From the NCBI GenBank assembly GCA_026874595.1, contig CM049312.1, positions 28,669,456-28,733,455 of the forward strand: DNA of 64,000 bases. Direction: 5' to 3'. Positions 1-11,742 of this stretch are shown piece after piece. Positions within the stretch are counted from its first letter, which is position 1. Every line of letters starts with the position of its first letter. The notes beneath the pieces are model-generated. The model was given only the letters and a program-made list of their open reading frames with translations, had not been told where the DNA came from and searched no databases. This stretch comes from Sipunculus nudus (lineage: Eukaryota > Annelida > Sipuncula > Golfingiida > Sipunculidae). The translations under genes were made by a program, and so were the position numbers.

Positions 1-664
1 TTTAAGTTTACACTTTTATTTAGGGTAGGATATAGGGTTGGTTTGTTTCGAAGTTTTTTTAGCAAACCTGTGAGCTTATGCGATGGTGCGGCGTCATCCG
101 TCGTGTGTCGTCTGTACGTTAACCATAGCTATCTCAAAAATGGCAGGAGCTAGCATCACCAAATTTTTTGCAAATTTTCAGTCATCCAAAAAACTATATC
201 AGATTTTGTTTATTTTTTTTCTTACTGCATTTTCATAGATTTTATAGGGAAAAAGCTAAAAAAACTTTAAAAATCTTCTTCTCTGAAACTGTCCAGTCAA
301 ATTGTCAAATATTTCACAGAAATGATCCCTGGAACAATCTTTCTCAAGTTTGTTCGAATGGTTCCAGTTTGGAGATTTTTGGCTGAGTTACAGGAGGTTG
401 AACTTTGTGAACTGTGCAAAAGAGCATATTAAAATTTAAATCTCAGAAACGGCTGGAGCTATCATCACCAAATTTTATGCCAATGTTGGTCACATGAGTC
501 ATATCTGAAATTGAGGTATTGGTGGCGCCACCTGCATCGGCCTTTTTTGTACGGGGTCATCAGTGCCCATATCACACTGACAGCTACAAATAACTTCTTC
601 TCTGAAACGAAATGGCCAAATTGTTTAATATCGCACAGAAATGATCCTTGGGTAGTGCTTTCTG

Positions 665-1437
665 AAGTTTGTTCAAATGGTCTCAGTTCAGTGACTTTTG
701 GCTAAGTTTAGGAAGCTGAATCTAGTCATATGCCATAACAGCCCATTTTAGCTAAGTGGCTACAAAAATCTTCTTCTCAAAAACCACTGGGCCAAATTCT
801 TAAATCTCACACATTAATTATCCTTAGATGTTGATAATTCAAGTTTGTTCAAATGGTCTCAGTTCAGTGACTTTTGGCTGAGTTATGGGGAGCTGAATTT
901 AGTCATATGCCATAACAGCCAATTTTAGCTAAGTGGCTACAAAAATCTTCTTCTCAACAACCACTGGGCCAAATTCTTAAATCTCACACATTAATTATCC
1001 TGAGATGTTGATAATTCAAGTTTGATCAAATGGTCTCAGTTCAGTGACTTTTGGCTGAGTTATGGGGAGCTGAATTTAGTCATATGCCATAACAGCCAAT
1101 TCTAGCTACGTGGCTACAAAAATCTTCTTCTCAACAACCACTGGGCCAAATTCTTAAATCTCACACATTAATTATCCTGAGATGTTGATAATTCAAGTTT
1201 GTTCAAATGGTCTCAGTTCAGTGACTTTTGGCTGAGTTATGGGAAGCTAAATTTAGTCATATGCCATAACAGCCCATGTTAGCTAAGTGGCTACAAAAAT
1301 CTTCTCAAAAACCACTGGGCCAAATTCTTAAATCTCACACATTAATTATCCTTAGATGTTGATAATTCAAGTTTGTTCAAATGGTTTTGATTCAATGATT
1401 TTTGGCCGAGTTATGGGAAGCTGAACTTTGCCATTTT
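665..1437. repeat. 177-bp tandem array inside family B copy 1
   Basis: The marker AGTCATATGCCATAACAGCC starts near 724, 901, 1078 and 1255, an exact spacing of 177 bp, giving about four monomers with few differences. Each monomer also contains TTCAGTGACTTTTGGCTGAG and CTCACACATTAATTATCC. The related element at 47098 has a single monomer, so the array grew within this copy. Confidence 0.85.
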
Positions 1438-2200
1438 GTTGTATTTTCCCATATGAGTTATAAACCTACAAAACGTTTTTCGACTGATGATGATACTGAG
1501 GCCAGTTTGTTTAATATTTTGCAAGAATAATTCCCTGAATCATTCTTATAATAATTGTCTTTTATGGTTAAAAAAAAATTGAATTTGGCTGAATTATAAA
1601 GATTGAATTGAGTCATTTTACCAAATATGTTAGCTTTGTGAAGCAGATACATCTAGCCTAGCACAAGTTTATCAGCATCCATTACATCATGCCTCTAGAC
1701 ATTTAGGTTTCAGGTTATCTATGAAGATATTGACAAGAAAGTTTTTAAAAACTTTTAATAAATGTAGATTTATGATATTACATATCATCTGTACACTAAC
1801 TCATAATTTCTCAGGAATAGCAGTAGCTACCATCCCCAAATGTTATGCAATTATCTGTCACATATCAAATGTTGATGGATTCATCTTATTTTTGCTATCT
1901 GCATTTACTTAGATTTTACAAGGAAAAAGCTGAAAAAAACTTGTAAAAGTCTTCTTCTTGTAAACAGTCCAGCCAAACTGTCCAAATTTTACAGAAAAGA
2001 TCCCAGAGGCAGCCCTCTCAAGTTTGTTCAAATGATTTGTGTTGGATAAATTTTAGCAGAGTTACATAACAGGCCAAGATTGTGTACGTTTCTTGAATAG
2101 GTTGAGAAACTGCCAACTGTTCCAGATTTGGCAACAGATCAAGAGTTCATTCAGTGCAGCCAAATGTAGGTCAACAGTTCAGTCAGTGCAGCCAAGCACA

Positions 2201-2295
2201 AGGCATGTGATCCCCTAATGGGCAGCATGTGATCATCTCATGGGTAGCATGTGATCACCTCATGAGTATCATGTGATCACCTCATGGGTGTCATG
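2201..2295. repeat. Short tandem repeat, about 23-24 bp unit, 4 copies
   Basis: The word GCATGTGATCACCTCATGGG recurs four times with small changes. It lies within the family B element and is followed by dispersed copies of GGTCAAGAGTTCACTCAGTG. Confidence 0.7.
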
Positions 2296-3172
2296 CCCCT
2301 CAGGGCTGCATATGGAGCCAATCTGTGAGCTTATGCAATTGTGTGGCTACTATTTCAGATTTGGCAATAGGCAAAAGGTCAGCCTGGATTTATTTATAGC
2401 TTTGGCAAACTGCCAACTGTTTCAGATTATGCAACAGGTCAAGAGTTCACTCAGTGCAGCCAGGTACAGGTCAAAAATTCACTCAGTCTAGCCAGGTGCA
2501 GGTCAAGAGTTCACTCAGTGCAGTAGCCTGAGCCAGTAATTTGTCACAGTACACTCGGGGCAACAGCCTTTCTCACCTAAGCCTGGTCAGCCCCGTGCAT
2601 CAGACTCAAGGTAAGTTTGATGTATTGGCCTGATATTCTGACCTGTCTATGTGTTTTTATGGCTTTCTCGTTCACAAGACAGGTGTCGCCATCTACAATG
2701 ACTTGCAAAGTGTATTTGCCTGCTTAATTCTACAGAAAAATTTGATATATCAGCCTGAAATTGGGCATATGTGTACATGTCAAATAGCAATGTTGTATAC
2801 AAGACTGGTGGTGCCACCTACAATAATTTTTGTGTTGTGTGCACCCATGCCAGAATTTCAGCAGTGATGTTTGTGTATTGTTTCTTGTTCAAAATGTTTA
2901 TTACTTGCTTTGTTCATATATATGAAAAGTAGTGGTTCAGCACTGAAGCATTATACCTGGTGTATATCCATATGCACAGGTTCGCATAAGGCCTGTAGGC
3001 CTTGTTATACATGTACATGCATACTACATGATACACATCTTGTGTATTGAATCTGTTGATACATGTATGTAATTCTGATAAAAAAACTGTGTAAACTTGA
3101 AAGTACTTTCACTGACAGTGCTTTACAAATAACAAATAATAAATAAACTATTTAAAGTCCAAATAATTAATT

Positions 3173-4085
3173 GTATCCGCAAACACGTTTTGCGGATACT
3201 ATATTTTCAGGCCGCCGCCGCATAGGTGTCCAAAGAACTCCTCCGTAACCGCTTGGTGGAATTTTACGAAACCTGGGATTATGTTCGGGTCACATGTGAA
3301 CTGCTGCGCCCCGATTTTGTTTTGACCTCTGACATTTCCTCTGCGCTCTGCATCCATTCGTGCGTCTGTTTCCACACATAAACCCACATATCTTGGGAAC
3401 CGTTTGACCGATCAGAAAAAAATTTGTGCAAATGAAGCCCTTGGATAGCTTTATAACATACACTAAAAATGGTGGCACCATCTGCAACCATATTTGCACA
3501 GGTCCATCTGTTCATCTGCCTTGGATTAAAATCACTCCTAACAGTTCTATGCAGTGGTTTGACTAATTCACCTGAAATTCAGCATGCGTATACATCCTGG
3601 ATAGCTTTCTTGATTTTATGACAGGTGGCGCCACCTACATTCACGTTTACGCTGAAGACATCCAAGGTCATATCTCGGGAACCGTTTGGGCCAAAATTTT
3701 GCATGTGTATAGATCTCACATAGCTCTTTATCATATGCAAACTGGTGGCGCCATCTGCAGCAATATTTGCACACCGTTTGTCTGTTTGTCTGCCGTGGGA
3801 TAAAATCACTTCTATCTCGGCAGGGGTTTGACATATCTTCCTAAAATTTTGAAGGATAATACATCCTGGACAGCTCTCTTGATTTTATGACAGGTGGCGC
3901 CACCTACATTCTAGTTTACGCTGAAGACATCTAAGCTCATATCTCGGAAACCATTTGACCGATTGGGCCAAAATTTTCCATGTGTATAGATCTCACATAG
4001 CTCTTTATCATACGCAAAACTGGTGGCGCCACCTGCAACCATTCTTGCACAGCGTGGTGGGATTAAATCACTCCTATCTGTAGCT
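3173..4085. repeat. Dispersed repeat starting with a GTATCCGC hairpin, about 270-bp internal units
   Basis: It opens with an inverted repeat, GTATCCGCAAA then TTTTGCGGATAC, followed by a GCCGCCGCC stretch. The same plan is seen at 13322 (GTATCCCC hairpin then GCCGCCGCC). Units containing the palindrome GGTGGCGCCACC and CGCTGAAGACATC occur near 3625 and 3895, about 270 bp apart. The right end was not identified. A related degraded fragment lies at 23660-23930. Confidence 0.55.
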
Positions 4086-4099
4086 GGTTGGAACAGTTG

Positions 4100-5230
4100 T
4101 AAGAAATACCATAAGAATAGCATGTTGTTGAAATGATGACTACATCAATCCCAAAATCTCATATACAAACAGTCCTATCAAAAAATTATATTAATGGTCC
4201 CTGAATGACCATGAGTTGCTTAATTGGTGGACTGTTTACTTCAGTTTTTGACACTGTGTACAGTGATACTTATAAGGCAGTGTAAGTAGTGAGATGTCAT
4301 ACAAAATGACAACTATAAATGTTTCCTGATCAAAGAGTTCCAGTTCAGTTTTAGACATAACATGTGGTGCCACTTTGACATGTTCAAAGTAATAGATAAT
4401 ATATATTCTTATAGTAATTTTAGTAACAATATAGTTAAATATGTAGTGATAGTTTTATAGATAATATTAATAATATTATATATATTGATAATAGATTTGT
4501 ATGATAATTAAAATTCATAGCATTGAATATTTACTGGTTATATAAGACATATAATACTCCTTAATCAGACTGTGAATTATGCTTATTTCCATGATTGCTT
4601 AATATATTACAAACAGTGGTTGTAATGTATTTATAACCGCATGCCTCCAGTTCCTGGTGTATGTGACCTAGCCAAGGTAAACACAAGCATAAAAGCACCG
4701 TGAATTGGCCCTGGAGCATTGTTGAAACTTTCATGAGGCACATTATGCTTGTGAGTATTGTGTGGTATGGCTGATTTTTTCAGTGGAACATTCTGTTTTA
4801 TGCTGGTCATAAACTCACATGGTTTTAAAGCAAAAAGAAGAGTGTTATAACCATGTTTGGAGGTCATCTGGACTTCCCACGCTTCGCACTTGGTGACTTT
4901 GGGGCTGACTATAAACATCTACAAAACTTCAGTCCTGTACTTTAATCATGCTTACCAGTACGTCTTTTCACTGTTTTCATAGGGAAGCGATATAACATAT
5001 CTGCCTGAATACTCGTAATTGTTATGTTAATTCTGTTTCAGTACTTAAGTCAACAGTTCTTGACACATGGTTTAGCTGGTTATATTTTCTTTATACTGAA
5101 TCCACTTGCCAAGTTGAGCAAGTAAGAAGCGACCTTTGTTTAGCTTACCACTATACATCGTCTTTTGTTCAAGGTCAAATCTGCAGATGTTTTGTTTTCC
5201 GAAACACTAAAACTTTTGAGATGGTGCATA
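4100..5230. other. Unassigned AT-rich stretch
   Basis: I see no exon-like coding segment, RNA gene or repeat boundary here. A 95-codon minus-strand frame at 4631-4918 has no recognisable domain and no clear splice sites. Confidence 0.4.
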
Positions 5231-5235
5231 TTTTT

Positions 5236-7665
5236 AGCTCAGCTGACTTTCAGTCATGCTGGGCTATAGCGATGGGTCTTTGTCCGGCGTCCTTCCGTCT
5301 GTACGTCCGGCCGGCCGGCCGTCCATTAGCAGGGCACAAATCGTAACCGTAGGGGCTAGGGCCATGAACCCTATGCAGTCTTAGAGGTTATAAAAAGATC
5401 TCCTTGCAAACCTGAAATAAGGTCACTGCGACCTATATTCTCGAAGTTATAGGGTGTGTTTGCACCCCCCAGAAATAACTCTTTGTGACAAATTTTCATC
5501 CCAAACCTTCCATCTCTCACATACAGCTCACCTACCAACAGGGGAAGAACCATAATTTTTTTAGGTCAAAAGGTCAAAGGTCAAGGTCACAGGAGCCTCT
5601 TCTTTGAAAAGCCTGTGGATGCATTTTAAGCCAACCCTTTCATCCCAATTCTTTGATCTTTCACATATAGCTCACCTACTAAGTTGGAGAAGAATCCTAT
5701 AGATTTTGAGGTCACAAGGTCAAAGGTCAGGGTCACAGGATCCACTTCTTTGAAAAGGTAGTGGACACATTTCAAGCTAGACTTTTCATTCCAAACCTTC
5801 CAGCACTGATATCGCTTCTCTGCCAACAGGGGAAAAGACCTGTTGATTTTGAGGTTAAAGGTCAAGTTCACTGCACCCACTTCTTGCGTGGAGTCATTTT
5901 CAGGCAAACTTTTCAATCTGTACCTTCCATCTGTCATATATGGCTTACCTACCAATAAGGGAAGAAGCCTATTGATGTTGAGGTCAAAAAGTCAAAGGTC
6001 AAGGTCACAATATTTAATTGTTCTAAATGCTTGTGAGCATATTTCAAGTTTAACTGTTCAACCCAAACCTTCAGTCTTTCACATATGCCACATCTATGCA
6101 TCACTCAGTTTGACTCAAACTTCATATTTATGGGTCTTTTTGCTTGAATAAATAACTTATTGATTTTGGGGTCAGCTGGTCAGCAGGTTAAAGGTTGCAG
6201 GTCAAAGTTATTCACCCATTGGTTGCCAAGTAATTACACCAGATTTAAGTGGTCAGTAGTTACCCATCATTTAGAAAGAATCCAGTTGATATATGGGCAA
6301 AAGGCCAAGGTCATAGGTCAGGGATGTTCACAATTACTTATTTTATAGACCATCTCTATTTTTCTTGTATATATAACCATCCCACTCCAGCTGGTACATC
6401 TCCCTGTGTGGCTGTAATTGTGAGTGACACTGGTGACATATGACTCCCTTTTGTATCAGCCTATTAAGTGATAAGGCTCAGTGATAAGTACCTCGTTACT
6501 TCATAACAAAAACACTGTTGTCAGAATGCTTCAGCCAGGCATTAAGACTATGAGAGTATAGTATTAAGGTTTAGCTACTGATTTATAAGATGATGGGAAC
6601 ATTTTGCAGTTTATTTTATGGAATCCTAGCAATAAACTTAGTTTCCTAGATATCTGAATATTTTAATATATATCACCACATATAAAAGCAAGTGTTTGTT
6701 CTCATAATATGTGGATGTGTACCTTGATTTAGGATGGCTTTTTGTTTTATTTCAAGACTCTTAGTCATGCTTTCTGCATTTCTTTTCTTTCAGGTTTGGC
6801 AGTTTACCTACCCTGCTGACCCCATTGAAAAGAAGAGTGATAATAAAAATATTGGACTTACACTTTTTACAATTGCATATCTATAAATCTGATATGAGGG
6901 CCTGGACATGCCTTTTGAATTATTTTGGGCATTTAGTACTGGATAATTTGCCCCAAGTTTGGTCTCTTATTGGAGAATGTGGGATATCAAATGTCATACT
7001 TGTCAGAAATCCATTATGTCTGCCAGTTAGCCACCTTAGAAATTCTTTCTTCAGGGCAGTTTCAGTAATTTTTCTTTAATGTTTGGTCCGATTTAGAGAA
7101 TGTTTGTTGTCTGATTTCAGACTTGTCAGAAGTCCAATATGGCCACCAGGCAACCATCTTTTAATTCCTTTTGATCATATTATCTCAAGAACAGTTAAAG
7201 TGAATGCAGTTGGATGTATATTTATGTAATCTTGTAAAGGATTGGGTCAAATATTTCTGAATAAATATTACCATCATTTATAAAAGTGCAGTACAGTTGG
7301 CTTGTATTGAATAAAAATTCATACAGAAGCACCTGTTTCTCAATAATTCTTGCATGTATTTCCTTGATTTTTGCTATATATTTTGATCTTATATTTGCCC
7401 TTTGTGGTGTTCCTTTTGAGACTGACAGGTTTCAAGCAAGCTGTTGGAATAGTTCCTGATAGCTTAACAATCATGCATTTTCCTCAGACCATCAATTCAC
7501 TGTGTTTTAACCAGACATAGGTGATATATATTTCTGTTGTCATAGAAAATTTTCAACAAATTGGCAAATTGGTTCTTCAGAATTTGACTGGAAGTTGTGA
7601 ATCTCAGTCCATGATGTCACAGGTCATGCTTGGCAGCTGAGCGTCATGACCCATGGGTCACTTGT
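5236..7665 (+). mobile_element. Helentron-like non-autonomous element, family A, copy 1
   Basis: The left end is AGCTCAGCTGAC after TTTTT. The right end has CAGCTGAGC (7634-7642), the complement of GCTCAGCTG at the left end, then a hairpin (TGACC, loop CATG, GGTCA) and CTTGT followed by T. Internally it has a GTCC-rich microsatellite near the left end and recurrent AGGTCAAAGGTCAAGGTCAC blocks. The copy at 58206-60570 is collinear along the whole length. No transposase or helicase coding is present. Confidence 0.6.
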
Positions 7666-7706
7666 TTTTTATTTTTCTCCTCACATTTTTGGATGGAACA
7701 TGTTGG

Positions 7707-7708
<2 letters not shown>

Positions 7709-7741
<33 letters not shown>
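7709..7741. repeat. (AT)n microsatellite
   Basis: Uninterrupted alternating AT just downstream of the family A element. Confidence 0.9.
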
Positions 7742-7742
<1 letters not shown>

Positions 7743-8555
7743 ATTGTTGAGCCTGCAAAAACAAAGCCTTAACATCTAGTCTCGAAATATTTTACTTGTC
7801 AGTTAACAACTGTTAATGTTAATGTTTAGTGTTGCTTAGTTAGCACTGCATTAATAGGTTACTGGTAACACTATAGTGCCTTTCATAGGTGGGTGGGCTG
7901 TAGGTTTCCCAAGTCAACTATCTTATGAAATTTCAAAGTATGAACCAGTCTAAGACCAAGCTGGAAAAGGCTGATTATTGTGACTTCATTAATTTAGGTT
8001 ACTAGTTCATGGCTGTCATTCTGTAGACAGGGTTTCCCTGTAAATAGCTGTGATGCTATATTTGGAAAAACTGGTTATTTCCAGATATGACTGTGTTATC
8101 ATATTATGCATAAGATATGGATACAGAGGCATGGGTTCTCCTACAGAGAGGCCATTGTTGAGAGGAGGTCACCACCAAGGTAACTAACAACCAGATAATG
8201 CCACAGATCATCTTATCTAAAGGGTCAGCAGGTACACTGATGCATGACGCCATTGGCAAAACCTGGTACAAGTTTATCAAGTGCAGTCGTCAGTCTTTAT
8301 ATTCAGACAGCTAGGGGCAAGGTTTTCAATACACAAATACACAAGGAATCTGAGGGATGTATAAAACATTAACAGATGGCAATATTATCGGAGTAAAAGT
8401 GTACACAATGTACCAGAAGGCATCCTCATGTGACCAGTGATACACATAGACTTTTCTCACTTATTGAACTACCACTTTTTTTATTGCTGCTTCTTATAAC
8501 AAAATTCACCATACTTGGCCCAGTAAATTTGAAATATTGGAAACTCTTACATTCT
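7742..8555. other. Unassigned stretch
   Basis: No coding segment, RNA gene or repeat structure was recognised. Confidence 0.4.
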
Positions 8556-8559
8556 TTAA

Positions 8560-9023
8560 AGGGGCCCAATCACCTATCTGACCTTCATGAACTAAAGGTA
8601 ATCCCTTGGAGCTTTCATAAAAATAGGCCAGAAAACGTGGATATGACCGTACACAGCCTGCTTGTTTTGCTTATATCAACATTATTATGATATGAGGGGG
8701 GCCCGCCAAAAAAAATAAAAATCAAATTCAACGAGGGCATCTGACACCATGTCAGATAAGCCAGGGCTTTGCAAATCGGGTATTGCAACAAGTGACCTTT
8801 CTACCTCCGCATATATGCAACCTATTACCTTAAATTACATGTTTTCTTGTTTGTCAACATTGCTGTGTTTACAAACATGTTGTTGATAAACAAGTTCACA
8901 CATCCTTAACGAAGGCCTTATAAGGAATTTCCACAACGAAATTACACTTAGATCATTAATATATACACAAGAGGAAGCCAGAATCACATAAATTCTTTTT
9001 AAAATGTAGATGATTGGGCACCT
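8560..9023. mobile_element. TTAA-flanked MITE, copy 1
   Basis: TTAA lies at both edges (8556-8559 and 9024-9027). The termini are inverted: AGGGGCCCAATCACCTA at the left and TAGATGATTGGGCACCT at the right. An inverted, diverged copy lies at 42196-42564, and a more distant relative with the same edges lies at 21170-21667. A TTAA duplication fits piggyBac-like or Kolobok-like elements. There is no coding capacity, so it is non-autonomous. Confidence 0.7.
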
Positions 9024-9261
9024 TTAAGGAGTTGACAGGGCTAATCACCTTTTTATGACCAAAAATCCAAACTGCTGTACATACTAACCGTCATTAAAAC
9101 ATTTCCTGTTGAAAGCAATATTCTTTGTTGTATGACAGAATGGGTGAAAGGTCCTGAGTACTGAATAGTTTTATGACAGATTTTGCACATCATGTGAATA
9201 AAGAATACTTAAAAAATGAACTTTAAAGGTACCCTACCTTATTTGTATAAAATTCTGCTTT

Positions 9262-10113
9262 GTATATGTCCAGGGGAGAATGAGAATCTGGGAAGATCTG
9301 GAATCCTCACGGGAAAAATCAGAATTCTTATTTTTCCCGGGAAAAATGAGAATTCTGATTTTTCCCGGGAATAATAGGAATTCCCATTCTTCCTGGGAAA
9401 AATGAGAATCATTTCATACTATGATTTGATTCTGATTTTTCCCGGGAAGAATGAGAATTCTGATTTTTCCAGGGAAAAACCAGAATTCTTATTTTTCCCA
9501 GCCAGCTCCAATTTGTTAAATGATATCCTTTTAATAGTTAAGGTAGGTTAAGTTTGCATATTTTACTAAGGTATTATAATCAAATTTTTTGTGTTATTAA
9601 CTGACTATTGCTTAAAGAACAGTAACATTTTTTGTCATGAAAAAAAAAGTAGAAAACCCATTTCTGTTAAAATCAGTTTTATTCACACATGATAGTACTA
9701 AACCCATGTTAGTTGAAAACAACAACACCTGATATTTACATATAAGTTCTCAGCACACATGATTCAATTATAAAGATTTCTAAATGTGAATATTTTTAAT
9801 CTACAATTCAGTGAAAATAAACATCTATGTTAGATTGACTAAGTATTAAAAAAATTAAAAGAGTTAAGTTGGCATCAATAATTCCCATTCTTCCCGGGAA
9901 GAATGAGAATTCTCATTTTCCCAGGTTTGAAATTCAAAACTGAATTCCACTCTCTCCCGGGAGAAAAATGAGAATTCTCAATCTTCCCGGGAAGAATGGG
10001 AATCCCTTCATACCATCTCTGGATTCTCATTTTTCCCGGGAAAATCAGAATTTTAATTTTTCCTGGGAGGATTCTAGATCTTCCCAGATTCTCATTCTTC
10101 CCTCGACATATAC
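9262..10113. mobile_element. Foldback element built of CCCGGG palindromic modules
   Basis: The outer ends are inverted: GTATATGTCCAGGG-type at the left and its complement, ending GACATATAC, at the right, with GAGAATGAGAATCTGGGAAG shared just inside. Each arm (9280-9500 and 9880-10100) is a run of modules combining TTTTTCCCGGGAAAAA with GAGAATTCTGA, each palindromic in itself. The middle (9500-9880) is ordinary AT-rich DNA. The element at 25450-26588 has similar outer ends but different modules. No coding capacity. Confidence 0.65.
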
Positions 10114-10795
10114 ATATGTATCACCATAGGGTAATTCTGAAAATGTTATGTTGTGTTTTAGGTACTGTATTTACGTGTATATAAGACGACCCCATGTATA
10201 AGACGACCCCCAATGTTGAGCCTCAAATTTTGGTTCAGATTTTTTTTCAGCATCTTATGTTGGAGTTGCCAGCTACTGAGGATCACTTTGTCAGCATAAT
10301 GATTGCTTTAACACTGATGATTGAAATGGGATTTTGTAATTTTTTATTCTTAAAATAATCAGTGGTATATTTTTTTATGATGCTACAAGTGAAAACAGGA
10401 AAGTAATATAGAAAGGTATGGAGCAGACCAAAACGGAATTCATTTAACATATCAAAGAATGAGTATTATACAACAATCCAAATTAATATCATAAGAGACA
10501 TCAAAGGGTCAATTTTAGGACCCATATTCGGGTAATAAATTATTATCAAGGAGATTGCACCCACTAAGAATTAACATGTCAAGAGAATGTGCATTACAGG
10601 GCATTGACACCTTCCTCTTAAATAAGTAGTTATATGAAATAACATCTTAATACACATATAGATATACACAAGCCTGATCAAAATATATCATTAATCAATG
10701 TGGAATCTTAGGTCAGTCAACCATGTATGAAGTTTGCTGCCCTGAATGCAATTTTGTCTGTTTAACAGAGTTTTATGTCAACTGTTCTAAAAAGT
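10114..10795. other. Unassigned stretch with a TATAAGACGACCCC duplication
   Basis: TATAAGACGACCCC occurs twice in close succession at about 10180-10211. This resembles words seen near the ends of dispersed DNA transposons, but no partner end was found. Nothing else was recognised. Confidence 0.35.
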
Positions 10796-11158
10796 TCATA
10801 GTTTCTCACTTTTTTCAAATGGTAGAGCCTTGATCATTTCTTTTCTTTCTATGAAGTTTATCAGCCTTTTCTGGTCACGTGCCTTCTGTTTTGAAGACTT
10901 GTGATTCTTTTTGCTGGACTTAGTTGAAATGTTCACTGGCTGGCTTGACTTTCCAAGGCTTGGAATCCTATGCTTGTTTTGAGTAATATCTCCAATGAAT
11001 TTTGTTTTGTAAAAACATCTTGCAAAGTGTCCATATTTCTGGCAATGGTTACATCTTGCAGAAATGGCTTTGCATAAGCCAAACTCGTGGCTCAGTCCAC
11101 ACCTTGTGCATAAAGTTGTAAATTCAGGTTTTCTCCACCATGTGTTCTTGATTCTTGT
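10796..11158 (-). CDS. Zinc-knuckle (CCHC-type) protein fragment, likely from a mobile element
   Basis: A 120-codon open frame ends at a TGA (10796-10798) and has no ATG near its 5' edge, so it is a fragment or an internal exon. Residues 17-29 form C-X2-C-X3-H-X4-C and residues 36-48 form C-X2-C-X4-H-X3-C. The pair, with GHFARC at the end, has the layout of Gag-like or retroelement ORF1 nucleic-acid-binding zinc knuckles, though the last spacing is one residue shorter than the usual H-X4-C. The rest is very basic: a Lys/Ser-rich linker (residues 79-92), then a helix-like segment with RDQKRLINFIERKE (94-107), a pattern I associate with zinc-knuckle proteins of animal retroelements. It probably binds nucleic acid. 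It could instead be an exon of a host CCHC gene. No partner ORF (reverse transcriptase, protease) was seen nearby. Confidence 0.5.
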   Translation of the reverse strand, partial: TRIKNTWWRKPEFTTLCTRCGLSHEFGLCKAISARCNHCQKYGHFARCFYKTKFIGDITQNKHRIPSLGKSSQPVNISTKSSKKNHKSSKQKARDQKRLINFIERKEMIKALPFEKSEKL

Positions 11159-11239
11159 TTACAGGGAAATAGCTCTTGTTGCTGTGTAGAGGTATCGGTT
11201 TTGTTGGTACTAACCTTGAAACAATAAAGATCGCACCAG

Positions 11240-11740
11240 ATTCTCCCCACTTATCACCGGGATGTATATGTGTATTAAGATGTTATTTTATATAACTACC
11301 TAAATCACAATATAACATTTTCTTAATTACCCTATGGTGATAATATGCACACTCACCCAGGTGACATACTAGGATATTTAAAGATGGCAGATCTATCCAT
11401 TCTTTTAATTATCTCAGATCAATTTCAGTTTTATATTGTCCATATCACAAATATCTATAGTACTGAATATTGATACACATGCAGCTCTCCTTACTCCTAT
11501 ATATCAGTATTCTATATAATTATCCTTGTTGCTCATATCTGATATCACTAAATCCCCTTAATTATAAATGATTACAGCATTTTCATAATTCATAACATAA
11601 TATTCCTAATAATCATGTTAAAACACTAAGATTGCCCAGTTTCACATGTAATGACATAATTATCACCATTTTTTACTGATATACTATATTATAATATATG
11701 TGTATATTTTGTATTCCCACCACAACATGCAGGTGTTTAG
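11240..11740. other. Unassigned AT-rich stretch
   Basis: No coding segment or repeat boundary was recognised. Confidence 0.4.
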
Positions 11741-11742
11741 AA

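Larger units (their letters stand above)
61..3005 (+). mobile_element. Helentron-like non-autonomous element, family B, copy 1
   Basis: The left end reads AGCAAACCTGTGAGC after a run of T. The right end has CACAGGTT, which is complementary to the AACCTGTG of the left end, then a short hairpin (AAGGCC, loop TGTA, GGCCTT) and a terminal GT. An inverted repeat that is terminal on the left but internal on the right, followed by a 3' hairpin, is the asymmetric layout described for Helentron-associated elements. A second copy with the same ends and body lies at 47098-48891. There is no coding capacity; short ORFs inside are chance. The family assignment is inferred from the ends alone. Confidence 0.6.

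Noticed and set aside
168-705. Two short + strand frames sharing a FHRNDPW/SHRNDPW motif with 47423-47749
   Set aside because: The similarity comes from the shared family B repeat DNA. The frames are short and lack any domain.
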